From: Deltaproteobacteria bacterium | GTDB taxonomy: Bacteria > Desulfobacterota > Binatia > Binatales > Binataceae | Length of the DNA stretch: 10,551 nt | Reading direction: 5' to 3' | Assembly (NCBI GenBank): GCA_021786815.1 | Contig: JAJYMR010000292.1 | Coordinates: 1 to 10,551, forward strand | In this document: positions 1 to 6,556 of the stretch, in pieces | How the letters are laid out: each line of letters starts with the position of its first letter | Position numbering within the stretch: position 1 is the first letter of the stretch | Position numbers and translations under genes: made by a program | The notes under the pieces: model-generated | The model's input: only the letters and a program-made list of their open reading frames with translations | Databases searched by the model: none | Told to the model about the DNA's origin: nothing

Positions 1-923
1 GCCTTGAGCCCGTAGCGTTCGATATTGTGAGCGGCCAGCGCCTGGAGATGCTCCAGTTCCTCCTGCGCCTCGGGGCTGTCCTTGAGCAGATGGCTGAAGC
101 GCGCCTGAGGCTTGAGATACTCCACGACCGGCCGTACATCGCGAATCTGCATCGCGGCTACCACTTCGCCGCGTTCCATCTCGAGCACGGGAAAGACGCC
201 GGTCTGCACGGCCAGCCGCGCGACCTCGATACTGAGAGCGCCGTCATGGCCCCATCCGAGCGGGCACGGCGAATGAACCAGGATGAACGCCGCGCCTTCG
301 ATCTCGAGCCCGCGCCGCACCTTTTTGCGCAGGTCGGACGGGTACGCGACGGTCGCCGTCGCCACGTAGGGAATATGATGCGCCGCGATTATGGACAGGA
401 GGTCCTTCTTGAGATGGCGCTTGCCCATCCGCTCCTTTCCGGGCGGCGACGTCGTGGTCCGAGCGGCGTGCGGCGTCGAACTGGAACGCTGTATCCCGGT
501 GTTCATGTACGCCTCGTTGTCGAAGCATACGTAGAGCACGTTATGGTTGCGCTCGAGCATCCCGGACAGCGCCTGCAGGCCGATATCGAACGTGCCACCG
601 TCCCCACCCATCGCGACGACCTTCGTGAACCGGCCCTGCGCCTTGAGCGCGGCCTCGATTCCCGAAGCGACCGCGGGCGCGTTTTCGAACAGCGAATGAA
701 TCCACGGCACCCGCCACGCGGTGAGCGGCCACGCCGTGGTGAAGACTTCGAGGCATCCGGTGGCGTTGGCGATAATAACGTCCGGCCCGGCCGCCTCGGT
801 CACCAATCGCGCGGCGAGCGCCTGGCCGCATCCCAGGCACGCGAGATGGCCCGCTTCGAGCCCTCGAAACGCGGGCTGCCTGCGGCGCAGTTCGGAAAGT
901 GAAGTTGGTTCGTTCGCTGACAT
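1..923 (-). CDS. porB: Pyruvate/2-oxoacid:ferredoxin oxidoreductase, beta subunit (3' end outside window)
   Basis: This is the beta subunit of the multisubunit oxoacid:ferredoxin oxidoreductase. It binds thiamine pyrophosphate (TPP) and one [4Fe-4S] cluster and takes part in CoA-dependent oxidative decarboxylation of pyruvate (or a related 2-oxoacid) in the cytoplasm. The frame is open for 307 codons and runs off the left edge; the family is about 310 residues, so little is missing. CLGCGQAL (residues 29-36) supplies C29 and C32, and with C57 and C220 these fit the four cluster ligands. The TPP motif runs from GDGGTFDIG at 107 to DNEAYMNTG at 135-143. The start ATG lies 24 bases after the porA stop, with a GGCGGA-like ribosome site. 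It follows porG and porA on the same strand, so it is co-transcribed. Family assignment is secure; pyruvate versus another 2-oxoacid cannot be settled from sequence. Confidence 0.95.
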   Translation of the reverse strand, partial: MSANEPTSLSELRRRQPAFRGLEAGHLACLGCGQALAARLVTEAAGPDVIIANATGCLEVFTTAWPLTAWRVPWIHSLFENAPAVASGIEAALKAQGRFTKVVAMGGDGGTFDIGLQALSGMLERNHNVLYVCFDNEAYMNTGIQRSSSTPHAARTTTSPPGKERMGKRHLKKDLLSIIAAHHIPYVATATVAYPSDLRKKVRRGLEIEGAAFILVHSPCPLGWGHDGALSIEVARLAVQTGVFPVLEMERGEVVAAMQIRDVRPVVEYLKPQARFSHLLKDSPEAQEELEHLQALAAHNIERYGLK

Positions 924-947
924 CGTTTTTTCCGCCCGCCCGCGCGG

Positions 948-2117
948 CTATCGATCCGCCGCGGGCAGCTTTTCCAGTTCGACGTCGATTATTTCGAAGC
1001 GCACCGGTGCGGGAGCCTCTGCCGCTCTGAGCAGGCGCGGGTAAATCTCAAGCGGCATGTCGCGACCGCCCAGGCCCGCCGCGAAGTTGTGCACGCGCGG
1101 CGGATTCGATTCCTCGCAGAGCGCGGCGCGCACCTCGGCGCCGATTATTCCGCCGCTTCCGAGCGAGAGCGCCCGGTCCAGCACGACAAGATCCGAAAGC
1201 CCGCGGCACGCGTCGCGGATAGCGTCAACCGGGAACGGCCGAACCGAGCGAAGCTTGATCAGTTTTGCCGGAAGCTCCGGATACGTCTCGCGCGCGTCGG
1301 CCAGTGTGCCGAGCACTGAGCCGACGGCAAGAATCGCGACCCGCGCATCGTCGGGTCCGTCCACGGAAAGCAGCCCGCCCGAGCGCCGGCCGCTCATCCG
1401 CGCCCAGTCGCGATCCGCCGCCTCGATCTCGTGCTTCGCACGCAGCACCGCGTGATGGTGCGCGTAGCGCGCCTCGGGGTAATAGTCGGGCGTGACCAAG
1501 TTGCCGATGCTGATAGGGTTTTGCGGATCGAGCGCGCGGGAAAACCGATACGGCGGCAGGAACGCGTCAACCTGCTCCTCGGTGGGTATGTCGATCGGCT
1601 CGAGCGTGTGGGTCAGGATATAGCCGTCGACGCACACCATCACGGGAAGCTCGGTGCGCTCGGCGATCCGGAAAGCCTGGATCGTGGTATCGACCGCCTC
1701 CTGGTTGCTCGCGCAGTAGAGCTGAATCCATCCCGCGTCCCGCACCGACATCGAATCCTGCTGATCGTTCCACGCCGACACCGGAGCGGAAATCGCCCGA
1801 TTCGCGCAGGTCAGCACCAGCGGAATCCTGAGTCCCGCGATGTTGTACAGGACCTCGGTCATCAGCAGGAGTCCCTGCGCCGAAGTCGCGGTGTACGCGC
1901 GCGAACCCGAGGCCGCCGCACCGAGCACGACCGAGGCGGCGGAAAATTCGCTTTCGACACTGACCATCTCGGCCCGCAATTTTCCATCCGCGATCAGGCG
2001 CGCGAGATTTTCGACAATGTGTGTTTGCGGAGTGATGGGATACGCCGAAACCACCTGCGGACGGCACAGTGCCACAGCCTTCGCAATCGCAGCCGATCCT
2101 TCAATCGCCTCAAGCAT
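948..2117 (-). CDS. porA: Pyruvate/2-oxoacid:ferredoxin oxidoreductase, alpha subunit
   Basis: This is the alpha (TPP-pyrimidine-binding and transketolase C-terminal-like) subunit of the POR complex, 389 residues, the usual length. The SAYPITPQTHIVE segment (residues 24-36) is the diagnostic N-terminal motif, followed by VSVESEFSAASVVLGAAASG and the TATSAQGLLLM segment typical of POR alpha chains. I chose the ATG at 2117 because the family begins at this MLEAIEG sequence and GGAAGGA sits 8 bases upstream. The longer frame to 2177 adds 20 residues of arginine- and proline-rich sequence not seen in the family. The start overlaps the end of porG by 8 bases (ATGCTTGA), pointing to translational coupling. 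Membership of the oxoacid:acceptor oxidoreductase family is certain; the exact substrate is inferred. Confidence 0.95.
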   Translation of the reverse strand: MLEAIEGSAAIAKAVALCRPQVVSAYPITPQTHIVENLARLIADGKLRAEMVSVESEFSAASVVLGAAASGSRAYTATSAQGLLLMTEVLYNIAGLRIPLVLTCANRAISAPVSAWNDQQDSMSVRDAGWIQLYCASNQEAVDTTIQAFRIAERTELPVMVCVDGYILTHTLEPIDIPTEEQVDAFLPPYRFSRALDPQNPISIGNLVTPDYYPEARYAHHHAVLRAKHEIEAADRDWARMSGRRSGGLLSVDGPDDARVAILAVGSVLGTLADARETYPELPAKLIKLRSVRPFPVDAIRDACRGLSDLVVLDRALSLGSGGIIGAEVRAALCEESNPPRVHNFAAGLGGRDMPLEIYPRLLRAAEAPAPVRFEIIDVELEKLPAADR

Positions 2118-2742
2118 GAGCCGAATCCTTCCAGGTTCCCGCGGGCACCCGGGAGGCGGCCTCACGCGCGAGTGCAAGGTTGCGCTCCAGCGTCTCTTCG
2201 CGAAAACGCCGTGCGAGGGCCTTCTCGAGCGCGCCGAGCGGCAAAAGTTCAGTGAGCGTCAGAAACGCCGCGAGCAGCGCGGTGTTGGGCAGAGGCTTTC
2301 CCAGGATCTCGTTGGCCAACTCGGTGGCGGCAAGAACGACTACGTTATCCGGCAGGCTTTCGACCGCCTCCATTTCCAACTCGCGCCGTTCTTTGGACGA
2401 GCTGATGAGAATTCCGCCGCCCGGCCTTAGGCCGGCGGTGACTCCCGGTACGTGCAGCAGTCCGTCGTCCTGGATTATCAGGAAATCCGGATTCAGCACC
2501 TGGCAATGCCGGTGGATCGGACGGTCGGCGAACCTGACGAACGATGCTACCGGCGCACCACGTCTTTCAGGACCGAAACTCGGAAAAGCCTGGGCAAAAA
2601 TCCCCTCCTCGAAGGCGGCCTGCGCCAGGACGTACGCGGCTATGACATTGCCCTGTCCGCCTCGCCCGTGGATGCGTATCTCGGTGAGGTGGGCAGGGTG
2701 CGACGCTCCGACAGGACTGCTCTGCGCAAGGCCTTGCTCCAT
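2110..2742 (-). CDS. porG: Pyruvate/2-oxoacid:ferredoxin oxidoreductase, gamma subunit
   Basis: This is the gamma subunit of the POR complex. The motif IHGRGGQGNVIAAYVLAQAA near the N-terminus and PSFGPERRGAPV about 30 residues later are the signature of the family, in which the domain is associated with CoA binding. From the ATG at 2742 the protein is 210 residues. That start has AGGTGG five bases upstream. The ATGs at 2763 and 2850 have no ribosome site and would add unrelated residues. It is the first gene of the porGAB unit and overlaps porA by 8 bases. In many POR operons a small two-[4Fe-4S] ferredoxin subunit (porD) lies between gamma and alpha; here there is no room for one. No convincing promoter was found in the 221 bases upstream. 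Confidence 0.92.
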   Translation of the reverse strand: MEQGLAQSSPVGASHPAHLTEIRIHGRGGQGNVIAAYVLAQAAFEEGIFAQAFPSFGPERRGAPVASFVRFADRPIHRHCQVLNPDFLIIQDDGLLHVPGVTAGLRPGGGILISSSKERRELEMEAVESLPDNVVVLAATELANEILGKPLPNTALLAAFLTLTELLPLGALEKALARRFREETLERNLALAREAASRVPAGTWKDSAHA

Positions 2743-2747
2743 GTGCT

Positions 2748-2753
2748 CCACCT
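2748..2753 (-). promoter_or_regulatory. Ribosome binding site deciding the porG start
   Basis: AGGTGG lies five bases before the ATG at 2742. The in-frame ATGs at 2763 and 2850 have no comparable sequence upstream, so this site favours the shorter porG of 210 residues. Confidence 0.6.
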
Positions 2754-2963
2754 GGAGCAACATGCATGCCCGAACGTTAAGTGTCTCTGGAGTGGAATTC
2801 TGCCCCGATCGGCGCCACCCGGTTCCTTGCTTCGACGCCTGAAGCGCCAAACCAGTGTCAGCTGACGACGGACGTGAACTTGTCGTGCGAAGAACCCACC
2901 GAGCGCTACAAACAGCGCATCCAGCGTTGGGCGCTTTTTCAGCGACCGGATGCGGCGCTCATC

Positions 2964-3323
2964 TCACGCCAGCCTCAGCGAAAGATCGACCTCATGGCTT
3001 CCCACCTCGGCGATGGTCTCGCCGACACACTTGCCCAGCGTGACGCATAGATTCGCGAGCAGCGCAGGATCGTCAACCGTAAGCGTCGTGCGATAAAGAT
3101 TCCCGCCGTGGGTTCCGGAGAGCGTCAGGTGAGCGCGCGCGTGCGCGTTCGCCTGCACCAACTCGACGCCCGTCAGCACCACCATACCGGGCTCTGGAAA
3201 CTCCGGGCTTGGCCCGGCCCACGGCGGATTGGGTTCGGCTCCGGGCGGCCAGTAGACCTTGGGATGCTCTCGCAGGCGGTGAAGCGGATGCTTTCGCGCA
3301 ACGGTCTGCTTGGTTCGGGGCAT
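2964..3323 (-). CDS. Hypothetical protein, 119 residues
   Basis: I do not recognise this family. The first 46 residues are basic and proline-rich (for example VYWPPGAEPNPPW). The rest (from MVVLTGVEL at 47) looks like a small folded domain with alternating hydrophobic residues, a segment LTLSGTHGGNLYRTTLTVDD and a helical stretch with two cysteines, ending in SHEVDLSLRLA. There is no signal peptide, membrane segment or known metal-binding motif. It lies between the CBS gene and porGAB on the same strand, 221 bases upstream of porG. The start at 3323 has only a weak ribosome site, and initiation at the internal ATG (residue 47) is possible. It is probably a real gene, because the frame has sensible composition and the competing plus-strand frames look like shadows. 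Function unknown. Confidence 0.6.
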   Translation of the reverse strand: MPRTKQTVARKHPLHRLREHPKVYWPPGAEPNPPWAGPSPEFPEPGMVVLTGVELVQANAHARAHLTLSGTHGGNLYRTTLTVDDPALLANLCVTLGKCVGETIAEVGSHEVDLSLRLA

Positions 3324-3422
3324 ACTGTTCTGTATCTCGGGTTGCGGTTTTGGGGGCCGACCGCCCGTAGTCCCTGTGCCGAGTGTTTCCGGTTCTCCGT
3401 CGCCACGTTGCCGCCTCGCACC

Positions 3423-3463
3423 GAAGCGGGCGCGCGACCTTTTGGTCAGTCGTCGCCCGCTTC
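3423..3463. repeat. Inverted repeat with 10-bp perfect arms
   Basis: GAAGCGGGCG (3423-3432) pairs perfectly with CGCCCGCTTC (3454-3463), and GACC-TTTT-GGTC lies inside the loop as a second small stem. It lies 40 bases past the stop of the CBS gene on the minus strand and 100 bases before the next minus-strand start. It may therefore form the 3' end of the CBS transcript. No T-tract follows on either strand, so it is not a standard intrinsic terminator. Confidence 0.55.
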
Positions 3464-3502
3464 AAGCCGGCAGGGCGTCTGGCGCTGCGTTCAGGAGTCG
3501 GC

Positions 3503-4003
3503 TCAGGCTACGAAGGCCTGGGCTTTGAAGGCCGGCACATACTCGCCGCGCGGCTGACAGATGGTCGCGAGCGTCTCGATCGTTTCCTGTTCAGTGACTT
3601 CCTTGGCTCCGCTGCGACGCTCGGATTCGGCCTCTCGCGCGATATCGTTGAACGAGAGGATGCCGACCAGCCGTCCGTTGTCGTCGAGAACCGGGAGCCG
3701 TCTGATCCGATTTTCGCGCATCAAGGCCTCGGCGTGACGGACGTCGTCGCCAGCCTTGCACGAGATTACCTTGCGCGCCATCGCGGACGAAACCGGTATC
3801 TGCATCAGCGATCTGCCTTGAGTATACGCGGCCATGCAGATGTCGCGGTCGGTAAGCATGCCAACCACGTTTCCGGAGCCGTCGGCCCTGATTACGGGTA
3901 CGCATCCGCAGTCGTTCTCCCACATCAATTGCGCCGCGGTGTTGAGAGAATCGTTCTCGGTGCATGCGGCCACCTTGTGAGTCATTATGCGCTCGACTTT
4001 CAT
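3503..4003 (-). CDS. Two-CBS-domain protein
   Basis: A 166-residue cytoplasmic protein consisting of a CBS pair (Bateman module), which in this family binds adenine nucleotides and reports energy state. CBS1 covers about residues 3-58 and ends with GMLTDRDI; CBS2 covers about 72-125 and ends with GILSFNDI. The TDRD in CBS1 is the usual ribose-phosphate-contacting pattern; CBS2 has SFND. The tail after about residue 130 (ending PAFKAQAFVA) is not part of a known domain. The start is supported by GGAGGA eight bases upstream of ATG. It lies 102 bases downstream of hsp20 on the same strand, so the two may be co-transcribed through the hairpin between them. The partner it regulates is unknown. Family assignment is confident. 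Confidence 0.93.
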   Translation of the reverse strand: MKVERIMTHKVAACTENDSLNTAAQLMWENDCGCVPVIRADGSGNVVGMLTDRDICMAAYTQGRSLMQIPVSSAMARKVISCKAGDDVRHAEALMRENRIRRLPVLDDNGRLVGILSFNDIAREAESERRSGAKEVTEQETIETLATICQPRGEYVPAFKAQAFVA

Positions 4004-4029
4004 AGGACCAATCCTCCGGAGTGAGATGC

Positions 4030-4060
4030 CGCCGCCGGGGCGGGGGGGACCCCGGCGGCG
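4030..4060. repeat. GC-rich hairpin between hsp20 and the CBS gene
   Basis: CGCCGCCGGGG (4030-4040) and CCCCGGCGGCG (4050-4060) form an 11-bp perfect stem with a 9-base loop. It sits just ahead of the CBS gene ribosome site on the minus strand. No T-run follows, so it may be an RNA-stabilising or processing hairpin, or an attenuating structure, rather than a terminator. Confidence 0.6.
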
Positions 4061-4105
4061 AGCTTTGCGGCGTCCACGTACTGACGCCGCTTGGCGGGCA
4101 ACTGT

Positions 4106-4606
4106 TTATGCGGCCTTCTGGCCTTCCTTGGTCTCGATCTTCTTTGGCGCGGCAGCCTCGACCTGTACTTTCACTTCCTTGCGCCCGAGTTCCTTGGGTA
4201 CCGGCGCGGTCAGCTCGAGCACGCCATCGTGGTAACTCGCTTTCAGGTCTTCAGCCTTGACACCTTCTGGAAGCGTGAGCACACGCTCGAAACTTCCGTA
4301 GCGGACTTCGCGATGGAAAACATCGCGTTTTTTGATTTCCTTTTTTTCCTCACGCGAGCCGCGAATCCTCAGCTCCGAGTCGGTGACGCTGACCTCGATA
4401 TCCTTGGGGTCGATTCCGGGAAGATCGGCGCGGATTATAAGCTTGCCGTCCTCGATGAACGATTCGAGGCGCGGCTTATGTAGCTCCGGTACGAGCTCTT
4501 CAAACGCGGCTTCTCGCTCTCCCATCATGTCTTCGAGCAGCTCGTCGAATCTGCGGCGGATTCGCGACAGCTCACGGAACGGTGACCATGCTTCCGGAAG
4601 TGCCAT
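4106..4606 (-). CDS. hsp20: Small heat shock protein, Hsp20/alpha-crystallin family
   Basis: An ATP-independent holdase chaperone of 166 residues. The alpha-crystallin domain spans about residues 47-137: it starts near PRLESFIEDGKLIIRADLPG, contains ADLPGIDPKDIEVSV, and ends with DGVLELTAPVP, matching the conserved GVL motif. The C-terminal tail has a V-x-V pair (EVKVQVE), the usual oligomer-docking motif. I chose the ATG at 4606 because AGGAGG lies eight bases upstream and family members begin close to the SPFRELSRIRRRFDELL segment. The frame stays open upstream to 4786, with an in-frame ATG at 4714 that would add 36 strongly basic residues. A sigma54-type promoter lies about 180 bases upstream, implying a long leader. 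Family assignment is certain. Confidence 0.97.
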   Translation of the reverse strand: MALPEAWSPFRELSRIRRRFDELLEDMMGEREAAFEELVPELHKPRLESFIEDGKLIIRADLPGIDPKDIEVSVTDSELRIRGSREEKKEIKKRDVFHREVRYGSFERVLTLPEGVKAEDLKASYHDGVLELTAPVPKELGRKEVKVQVEAAAPKKIETKEGQKAA

Positions 4607-4614
4607 TTGTCTTT

Positions 4615-4620
4615 CCTCCT
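4615..4620 (-). promoter_or_regulatory. Ribosome binding site deciding the hsp20 start
   Basis: A perfect AGGAGG lies eight bases before the ATG at 4606. It argues for this start over the in-frame ATGs at 4714 and 4786. Confidence 0.8.
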
Positions 4621-4781
4621 CTCTCTCGAGCAGACCCTGACGTGATTTCCGCGCACGAGCCCGCGCTCGCAGCGCCGCTCGCGGCCGACCCAAATGCTTC
4701 GATATTTTCTTCATAGCTTTAGTTCGCGACCGCCTTGCAAATATGCGCCGCGTCCCCTGCGAGAAATCTCTATTCAAGCGC

Positions 4782-4797
4782 AGCATCGACCGTGCCA
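4782..4797 (-). promoter_or_regulatory. Sigma54-type (-24/-12) promoter upstream of hsp20
   Basis: On the minus strand the sequence reads TGGCACGGTCGATGCT. Against the sigma54 consensus TGGCACG-N4-TTGCW it has one mismatch (ATGCT for TTGCT), and the invariant GG and GC are exactly 10 bases apart. It is intergenic and points at hsp20. Transcription would start near 4772, giving a leader of about 165 bases. No RNA data are available, so this is a sequence match only. Confidence 0.65.
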
Positions 4798-4924
4798 GAA
4801 ATTCGCACTTGCTAATGCGTCGTCGCCCGCGAAATTCTTATGAACTAAACACGCTGCCGCGCATTTTCTTTCTTCTTTCGCGTGGACCATCGCGACGCGG
4901 CATCGCGCCTTGTAACTGCAGGAG

Positions 4925-5038
4925 TCAGAGCGCGAAAATAATCTGACTCCGCAGGAACCACAGCGCCCATCGGGTCTCTTCCTCGGCCACAATCGGATCG
5001 AAAAATTCGTACAACGGTTGGCGGCGTTTGGCTCGCAT
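4925..5038 (-). CDS. Possible 37-residue small ORF, unrecognised
   Basis: An ATG-started frame encodes a small protein with an amphipathic, protein-like composition (for example YEFFDPIVAEEETRW and then a hydrophobic end SQIIFAL before TGA). I do not recognise it. There is no good ribosome site before the ATG. The frame is open upstream for roughly another 35 codons without a further usual start, so it could be the tail of a decayed gene. It lies between the hydrolase relic and hsp20 on the same strand. The case rests only on residue composition. Confidence 0.25.
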   Translation of the reverse strand: MRAKRRQPLYEFFDPIVAEEETRWALWFLRSQIIFAL

Positions 5039-5105
5039 GCCCGGCGGCGCTGCGCGAACGACGCGCCTGACGCATTGAAACCGCTTCCCGCGCGGCGGCG
5101 TGCGA

Positions 5106-5625
5106 ACAACTCCTGAACCAATGCGCTGCGTGTGCCGCGACCTCGCTAATCACGCTCGCGTCGTACGGATGGGGGGTGTCGAATCAGCATCCTCTTCTCG
5201 CCCGCCAGCCGCGAATAGCCCTGCCGGTTCAACCTCGCCAGCATCGGATCCCGGGCGCGAACGATGAAAAGCGTCGGCGTCTCGACGCGCGTCAGCGAAT
5301 ACAGGGCAAGCTCAGGCCTGCCATTAAACGACACGATTGCGGAAAACTGCTCTGGCTCGCTGGCGGCAGCGATCAACGCGACCGCGGCGTCGGTGCCTGT
5401 GGCGAAAATGCCGACCGGACAAGCGCACGTTTGCCGACGCTCGCGCAGCCATCGCCAAGCCTTCAGAAGCCGTCGCGCAAGGAGGTGAAGATCAAACGCG
5501 ATCCTTGGAACCGCAATTTCCTCTTCGGTCAAAAGCTCAAGAGCCAGCGTGCCTCTCGACGTGCTCGCTTTTTGCCGGATGTCCGTATGCCATTTCGATG
5601 CGCCAACCGCCGTCGCGCGTGCCAC
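5106..5625 (-). pseudogene. Decayed alpha/beta hydrolase (dienelactone-hydrolase-like)
   Basis: Residues from about 24 of the GTG-started frame resemble the middle and end of dienelactone-hydrolase-like alpha/beta hydrolases: GTLALELLTEEE, then FDLHLLARRLL, VSFNGRPELA and TPTLFIVRARDP, each with a recognisable counterpart. Three signs show loss of function. The N-terminal third with the oxyanion HGSG segment is absent. The nucleophile elbow (GASTG in relatives) reads ATGTD, so the Ser is gone. The frame also breaks at a run of six Gs (5171-5176 on the plus strand): removing one base joins it to EVAAHAAHWFRSC in another frame, the expected C-terminal helix. It lies downstream of usp-CBS on the same strand. 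Identification as a relic is fairly secure; the original substrate is unknown. Confidence 0.72.
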
Positions 5626-5739
5626 TACCCGAGCGACTGAAGCGCCACGATCCTTCCGCCGGCGCGATGGTACATCAGGATACAGATTACTCCGCGTTCC
5701 GTGCGTCCGATTGAACCAGATACGCCGCGGCCGGAACGC

Positions 5740-6540
5740 TCAGCGAACCAGGGCCTTGAGGACGTCGGTGGTGGTAATCACGCCGACCACGCGGCCATCC
5801 TCGACAACCGGCATTCCGCCGACTTCGCAATCGAGCATCGTGAGCGCAGCCTGTCGCACCGAACTGTTAGGGCCGACTGTGACAATGTCCTCGGTCATCG
5901 CCGCGCGCACGAGAGTCTCCTCGAGCCGGCCCATCCTGGTGCGTAGGTCGCGGTCGGTGACAACACCGATGAGCTTGCCCTTTTCGATAACCGGCAGCAT
6001 CCGAAACCCGCCACGCCTCATCGCATCTTCGGCTTCGGCCAATGTCGCGTCGGGACCAATCGTCACCGGATTCTTCGTCATCTGCGCGCCCACCGACTCC
6101 ATATCGCCGAGCCACGTCGGACGGATTGTGAGCACGGGACACTGCGCCTGGCCTACCACCGCGGCCGTGACGCTTCCCATGAAGCGCCGCGCCCGGCCGG
6201 TTGAGCGATAGGCTGCGAGTACGATCAGGTCCGCGGAATTCTCCTCGGCCGCGTGAAGGATAGCGACGGAAGGCTCGCCGGTGCGCACCAGGATTTCATG
6301 CTCGATTTTTTCCAGATGCTTCGCGGCGAGTTCGGAAAGTTCGTGCGAGCGGGTTTCCTGATTCAGGTACACATCGGCGTAAGGCGGAACGTTTCCCGGT
6401 TCCGGCACGGTCGGAACGACGTGCAGCAGAAGAACGCGAGCCTTGTTCTGACGCGCAAGTGTCGCTGCACAATCCAACGCTGCGAAAGAGTTCGCGTCGA
6501 AATCAATCGCGCACAGTATCCGCTTGAAAACCTGCTCCAT
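5740..6540 (-). CDS. Universal stress protein (UspA) fused to two CBS domains
   Basis: A 266-residue cytoplasmic protein. Residues about 4-141 form a UspA domain: FKRILCAIDFDANS at the start, VLLLHVVP, ADLIVLAAYRSTGRARRFMG and CPVLTIRP at the end. The nucleotide loop, usually G-x2-G-x9-G-S/T, keeps the second G and GS but has Arg in place of the first G, so ATP binding by this domain is uncertain. Two CBS domains follow: about 153-204 (ending GVVTDRDL) and about 214-265 (ending GVITTTDV), forming a Bateman module that in this family senses adenylates. A sigma54-type promoter lies immediately upstream. GCGTTCC/GGAACGC (5694-5700 and 5733-5739) could form a weak hairpin after the stop. Likely a stress or energy-status protein; assignment confident. 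Confidence 0.95.
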   Translation of the reverse strand: MEQVFKRILCAIDFDANSFAALDCAATLARQNKARVLLLHVVPTVPEPGNVPPYADVYLNQETRSHELSELAAKHLEKIEHEILVRTGEPSVAILHAAEENSADLIVLAAYRSTGRARRFMGSVTAAVVGQAQCPVLTIRPTWLGDMESVGAQMTKNPVTIGPDATLAEAEDAMRRGGFRMLPVIEKGKLIGVVTDRDLRTRMGRLEETLVRAAMTEDIVTVGPNSSVRQAALTMLDCEVGGMPVVEDGRVVGVITTTDVLKALVR

Positions 6541-6556
6541 CGCAATCGAATTCCCT

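Larger units (their letters stand above)
4607..5105. other. Intergenic stretch: hsp20 leader, promoter and unexplained sequence
   Basis: About 500 bases lie between hsp20 and the hydrolase relic. The left third is the predicted hsp20 5' leader (about 165 bases). It includes CGAGC-GCGG-GCTCG, a short hairpin upstream of the ribosome site, and an in-frame upstream ATG at 4714. The sigma54-type promoter follows at 4782-4797. Beyond that the only other candidate is a 37-codon ORF at 4925-5038. No CIRCE (GAGTGCTAA-type) repeat was seen. Confidence 0.6.

Noticed and set aside
709..726. CGGCACCCGCCACGC with GG-N10-GC spacing on the plus strand
   Set aside because: It lies inside porB on the antisense strand with no gene to serve, and the -12 element is poor.
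27..902. Long plus-strand ORF of 291 codons
   Set aside because: It is antisense to porB, arginine-rich and without a recognisable domain; the minus strand carries clear POR beta motifs.
1431..2255. Long plus-strand ORF of 274 codons
   Set aside because: Antisense shadow of porA; high GC third positions keep the opposite frame open.
2795..2820. Possible sigma54 promoter upstream of porG (TGGCGCCGATCGGGGC on the minus strand)
   Set aside because: The GG and GC are 11 bases apart instead of 10 and the -24 box lacks GGCAC.
2903..2935. GCGCT/AGCGC small stem-loops and a T5 run near 2935
   Set aside because: Stems of only four or five pairs; not enough to call a terminator on either strand.
3291..3323. 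Start of the 119-residue protein (MPRTKQTVARK) resembles the histone H3 tail ARTKQTARK
   Set aside because: A short, low-complexity basic match in one protein; no histone fold follows, and the start codon itself is uncertain.
4810..4817. TGCTAATG occurs upstream of both hsp20 and the regulator (10324-10331)
   Set aside because: One shared 8-mer between two regions of a few hundred bases is expected by chance.
5549..6211. Plus-strand ORF of 220 codons opposite usp-CBS
   Set aside because: Serine/arginine/threonine-rich shadow of the UspA-CBS gene.
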